47,698 nucleotides of DNA from Balneolaceae bacterium UBA1514 (lineage in GTDB: Bacteria > Bacteroidota > Rhodothermia > Balneolales > Balneolaceae). A model generated the notes under the pieces. The model was not told where the DNA came from. It did not search any database and saw only the letters and a program-made list of their open reading frames with translations. The stretch covers positions 1-47,698 of the forward strand of contig DCQQ01000033.1 of assembly GCA_002323515.1 (NCBI GenBank), written 5' to 3'. The translations under genes and the position numbers were made by a program. Positions 44,511 to 47,698 of the stretch are shown here, one piece after another. Each line of letters begins with the position of its first letter. Position 1 is the first letter of the stretch.

Positions 44511-44658
44511 GACTATTCATCAAGAGAGACGCTACTTGAGCGTTGACTCAATTAACTAATTGCTTGCGAGATAAGCAACTAAAATATTTTTTTCATATTA
44601 ACTAGCCATTTTACGCATTAGATGCGATCAAACAGTCAATAGATATGCTATCCAAAGT
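44511..44658 (-). ncRNA. Structured 3' UTR or candidate small RNA downstream of the SPOR gene
   Basis: Between the SPOR stop and its terminator lie three perfect small stems on the minus strand. They are CGCAT/ATGCG (44614-44626), TTGCTT/AAGCAA (44560-44578) and ACGCT/AGCGT (44529-44543). With the terminator this gives four hairpins in under 160 nt. Either a structured 3' UTR or a 3'-derived sRNA fits. No known RNA family is recognised. Confidence 0.3.
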
Positions 44659-45123
44659 TTAGTTTCGAGTGGTTACCCAGTAACTCAGACCCATTTCATC
44701 GCCAAAGTTTTGGGCGTCTTGCATAGTTGGGAAATAACCAATGCGAACTCGAAACCAAACATCGCCACTAGTTTCATCGCCGCCTTGGACAACATATGCT
44801 GCCGAAACTCTTCTCGACCATCGATCAGCTATTAGATTTGCTTTTACTTCTGAGCGCCATGCGCCGGTTTGAAGCACATAGGTGCCATTTTCATCGAATA
44901 TATAGGCCGTTTTAGCTGCTTCTTGAGCTAATTGGGCTGCTTCTACTGCAGCTAAACTATCTTCCACGGCTTGCATCCGTGCTTCAAGTGCGGCTTGTTC
45001 AGCTACACGAAGAGAATCTATTCGTGCTTGTTCTCTGGCCATACGATCTGCTTCGGATTCACCGCAAGAGAATCCAATAATGGTAAATGCCATTAGAAAC
45101 AGTAATAGAGATGCTTTTTTCAT
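44659..45123 (-). CDS. SPOR-domain lipoprotein
   Basis: The 154-residue protein has a lipoprotein signal (MKKASLLLFLMAFTIIGFSC, Cys20). A charged Ala/Glu/Arg-rich coiled-coil region follows (about 24-72). A C-terminal SPOR-like domain (about 78-150) begins YVLQTGAWRSEVKANLIAD and ends DAQNFGDEMGLSYW. SPOR domains bind denuded peptidoglycan glycan strands at sites of wall remodelling, often the septum. The protein is probably held in the outer membrane and reaches the cell wall through the coiled coil. It is divergent from the symporter gene. Confidence 0.85.
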   Translation of the reverse strand: MKKASLLLFLMAFTIIGFSCGESEADRMAREQARIDSLRVAEQAALEARMQAVEDSLAAVEAAQLAQEAAKTAYIFDENGTYVLQTGAWRSEVKANLIADRWSRRVSAAYVVQGGDETSGDVWFRVRIGYFPTMQDAQNFGDEMGLSYWVTTRN

Positions 45124-45290
45124 GAGTGTACTAATTTATTTGGGGTTTTTGTCGCTATTAGAATAGAAACGTAATTCTGTTTTTCTTTAGTTAGTTTGTA
45201 CTGTAAAATAAAAAAAGAACTTCTGTATTCTAAATGTTTATAGAATTCCTTTTATTAAGCGCAGAAATAAACATAATAAAGTATACACAT

Positions 45291-46931
45291 ATGAGCGGAT
45301 TTGAGACCATTGATATTATTGTTTTTGTAGCCTACATCATGTTGATTGTAGGAATTGGACTTTGGGTTTCTAGAGATAAGGACGGGCGCCAAAAAAATGC
45401 AGAAGATTACTTTTTAGCCGGTAAATCGCTCCCATGGTGGGCGATAGGGGCGTCATTAATCGCGGCAAACATCTCGGCGGAACAAATTATTGGTATGTCT
45501 GGCTCAGGCTTTGCGGTAGGTCTTGCCATTGCTACCTATGAGTGGATGGCCGCCATTACCCTCTTAATTGTGGGAAAGTTTCTCCTTCCTATTTTTATAG
45601 AGAAAAAATTATATACCATACCAGAATTTGTTGAGCAGCGATTTAATACCACCCTGAAAACCATTTTGGCAGTATTTTGGATTGCCTTATTTGTGTTTGT
45701 AAACCTGACTACGGTTATTTTCTTGGGTGCAAAAGCGTTGGATACCATTTTCGGGGTAGGTGATGGGAGTCTAATTTGGGTCTCTCTCATTGGTTTGGCA
45801 TTAATTGCAGCAGCCTACTCTATTTATGGTGGATTATCTGCTGTAGCCTGGACCGATGTTGTACAAGTCGTATTGTTGGTCTTAGGCGGTCTTGTAACAA
45901 CCTTCATAGCTTTGGATCAAGTTACACCAGACGGTGGTGTGTTACGCGGAATTAACCATATCTATGATGTAGCCGGAGATAAATTTCATATGATTTTGGA
46001 TCGAGATAATCCGGAGTTTAATAACCTCCCAGGAATTGCAGTGCTGGTAGGCGGGATGTGGGTGGCGAACTTATATTATTGGGGATTTAACCAATACATT
46101 ATCCAGAGGACACTAGCCGCTAAGTCTCTAGAAGAGTCTCAAAAAGGGATTGTTTTTGCAGCATTTTTAAAGCTCATCATTCCTTTGATTGTCGTTATTC
46201 CTGGAATTGTTGCCTATGTGATGTTTTCCCAGCCTGAGGGAACCAATACGATTCCTGGAGTAGTAGAAGCCTTTACTAAAGCAGATGGTGGACTTGATAA
46301 CGATAAGGCATACCCTTGGTTAATTAGTGAATTTGTGATGCCTGGATTTAAAGGTTTGGTGGTAGCAGCACTTGCAGCCGCTATTGTCTCTTCTTTAGCT
46401 TCCATGCTTAATTCGGTAGCCACTATCTTTACTATGGATATTTACAAACCCTATTTCAATAGAGCAGCTACAGATAAACAAACCGTAACAGTGGGTCGCT
46501 TAACAGCTATTGTAGCCTTGATTATTGCAGTTCTAGTTGCACCTCAATTAAGCAACATTCCTCAGATGTTTCAATATATTCAAGAATATACTGGCTTAGT
46601 GAGTCCAGGGATCTTAGCCGTCTTTATCATGGGGCTTTTCTGGAAAAAAACTACTACCAAAGCCGCTATTTATGGGGTGCTTTCATCCATTGTGATTGCA
46701 TTATTATTAAAGGTACCGTCGTTGGAACTACCGTTTTTAACTCAAATGTATTACACCTTGATCCTTACCATTGTTGTAATTGCAGGTGTTTCTTTGACAA
46801 CCAATCCAAATGATGATGACCCGAAAGCTATTATTACCACTTCGGAAACTTTCAAAACAAGTCGATCCTTTAATATAGGTGCGTATACCGTGCTAATTAT
46901 TACGGCTGTTCTTTACGCTATCTTCTGGTAG
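45291..46931 (+). CDS. Sodium/solute symporter (SSS family, sugar-transporter-like)
   Basis: This 546-residue protein has about 14 membrane helices and the SSS layout. The first helix follows MSGFETIDIIVFVAYIMLIV, then EDYFLAGKSLPWWAIGASLI and the ANISAEQIIGMSGSGF segment resemble SglT-like sugar symporters. GGLSAVAWTDVVQVVLL is the classic SSS signature. I start it at the ATG at 45291; the frame is open to 45234, but those residues add nothing family-like. It is followed, convergent and 33 bp away, by a sugar-kinase-like gene, which hints at a sugar or amino-sugar substrate. Confidence 0.9.
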   Translation: MSGFETIDIIVFVAYIMLIVGIGLWVSRDKDGRQKNAEDYFLAGKSLPWWAIGASLIAANISAEQIIGMSGSGFAVGLAIATYEWMAAITLLIVGKFLLPIFIEKKLYTIPEFVEQRFNTTLKTILAVFWIALFVFVNLTTVIFLGAKALDTIFGVGDGSLIWVSLIGLALIAAAYSIYGGLSAVAWTDVVQVVLLVLGGLVTTFIALDQVTPDGGVLRGINHIYDVAGDKFHMILDRDNPEFNNLPGIAVLVGGMWVANLYYWGFNQYIIQRTLAAKSLEESQKGIVFAAFLKLIIPLIVVIPGIVAYVMFSQPEGTNTIPGVVEAFTKADGGLDNDKAYPWLISEFVMPGFKGLVVAALAAAIVSSLASMLNSVATIFTMDIYKPYFNRAATDKQTVTVGRLTAIVALIIAVLVAPQLSNIPQMFQYIQEYTGLVSPGILAVFIMGLFWKKTTTKAAIYGVLSSIVIALLLKVPSLELPFLTQMYYTLILTIVVIAGVSLTTNPNDDDPKAIITTSETFKTSRSFNIGAYTVLIITAVLYAIFW

Positions 46932-46964
46932 GATTTACCGCTACAGCTACTCAAAGCATATCGT

Positions 46965-47698
46965 TTAACCGTTCACCTTTTCCATCATTTGATGGAAGAG
47001 GTGGAATTGGTTTCGAGCTCGTACCAAGTTGTGTTCTGGATAGTTGGAAGAGTAATAACGATTACCGTCTAGAAAATCGGTATAAAATCGGAGACCCATG
47101 ATAAAGGTCATATAAGGGCCAGCAAAGGAGATATAGCGCTGTTCATCCTGGTTTAGCATTGAATCGACTTCGGCTAAAAAAGCCTCTCTATACTGCTGAT
47201 GATACTCCCAATGTATGCGAACTTGGGCTAGGTCTGGTTCATCTTCTTTAGACGATGTCGAAATACTACGTAGGCCATCGCCTAAATCAAATAACAAGGA
47301 TCCGGGCATCACGGTATCTAGATCAAGTATGACAGCGGGTTCATTTTCTGGGTGAAGGAGCAGGTTATTCAGCTTGGCATCATTATGTGATAATCGATTA
47401 AAACGTTGGCCCTTATCGCTGGTAAGAGCATTTTCCATGCCCATAAGCGAAGGGAGGTATTTTTCGATGGTGATGTTCCAGGCCTCAAGGTCAAATTGTA
47501 GCAGGTGAGATCCCTGTTTGGTATTTAATTGTAGGGGCCCATGGTATCTTGCCCGTGCGGCGTGGTGTTGGTGGGCTCGATGGTGGATGCTGTGGAAGGC
47601 GTCAAGCGTAGGCTTGCATGCTTCAGCGATCCCGGCAGTTTTTGTAGTGACGGTATTCTCAAGACTAGGTTCTACTCTTTCTGGATGATGCTTTTCCG
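46965..47698 (-). CDS. Phosphotransferase (APH/NahK-like sugar kinase), partial
   Basis: The gene is cut by the window end: the frame stays open past its first internal ATG (47444) to 47698, so 244 codons are present and the N-terminus is missing. The APH-fold catalytic motif is LSHNDAKLNNLLL (Brenner-type HxDxxxxN), and the metal Asp motif is VILDLDTVMPGSLLFDLGD. These strings closely resemble N-acetylhexosamine 1-kinase (NahK) and related aminosugar kinases. A His-rich stretch (around 47540-47600) lies before the catalytic loop. The nearby symporter supports a sugar kinase role, though the genes are convergent. Other APH-like substrates, such as choline or homoserine, are less likely. Confidence 0.8.
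   Translation of the reverse strand, partial: EKHHPERVEPSLENTVTTKTAGIAEACKPTLDAFHSIHHRAHQHHAARARYHGPLQLNTKQGSHLLQFDLEAWNITIEKYLPSLMGMENALTSDKGQRFNRLSHNDAKLNNLLLHPENEPAVILDLDTVMPGSLLFDLGDGLRSISTSSKEDEPDLAQVRIHWEYHQQYREAFLAEVDSMLNQDEQRYISFAGPYMTFIMGLRFYTDFLDGNRYYSSNYPEHNLVRARNQFHLFHQMMEKVNG

Overview
The window reads as ordinary chromosome of a Gram-negative bacterium of the Bacteroidota/Balneolota/Rhodothermota (FCB) side, at moderately low G+C; Balneolota is my best guess, by inference. Supporting signs are a DUF4293-type protein, a Bat (aerotolerance) gene set, bshA of bacillithiol synthesis, SLBB/PCP polysaccharide export genes, almost no Shine-Dalgarno sequences, and several upstream boxes close to the Bacteroidota promoter form TTTG-N19-TAnnTTTG (best before the tetR gene and before sucC). 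I saw no tRNA, rRNA, IS element, phage gene or CRISPR array. About 37 protein genes are densely packed.

Region by region: 76-4561 carries a Cys/Met-metabolism PLP enzyme, then a tightly spaced set of 2-oxoacid dehydrogenase E2, panC and panD. 4729-8886 encodes a periplasmic adaptor, an FtsX/MacB-type permease and a TolC-like channel with no ATPase gene beside them. 8907-16960 (minus) runs from yebC through four Bat-like genes to an M20 peptidase and a secreted amidohydrolase. 17180-22537 holds bshA, sucC (minus), wecB, pyrR and pyrB.

22703-30485 is a surface-polysaccharide locus split between strands: GT2, GT4, a Wzz-like co-polymerase and a Wzy/ligase-type protein on plus, and SLBB export protein plus GT4 on minus. 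The two halves meet in a 54-bp overlap of coding sequences. 30545-40147 holds a DMT transporter diverging from a TetR-controlled TolC/adaptor/RND pump operon, which ends in a DUF4293 gene and a second DMT transporter.

40273-47698 holds an MltF-like lytic transglycosylase, a STAS / anti-sigma kinase / SpoIIE-phosphatase partner-switching operon (minus), a SPOR lipoprotein (minus) with an unusually structured 3' region, a sodium/solute symporter, and the 3' part of a NahK-like sugar kinase that runs off the window end.

Most genes belong to known families. The best candidates for something new are the hairpin-rich intergenic region at about 44480-44626, the 5'-terminal hairpin before mltF, the palindrome pair at 1209-1265, the shared half-sites around the tetR gene, the ATPase-less MacB-type operon, and the Bat operon without BatA/BatB. 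I did not find convincing evidence of a wholly undescribed system.
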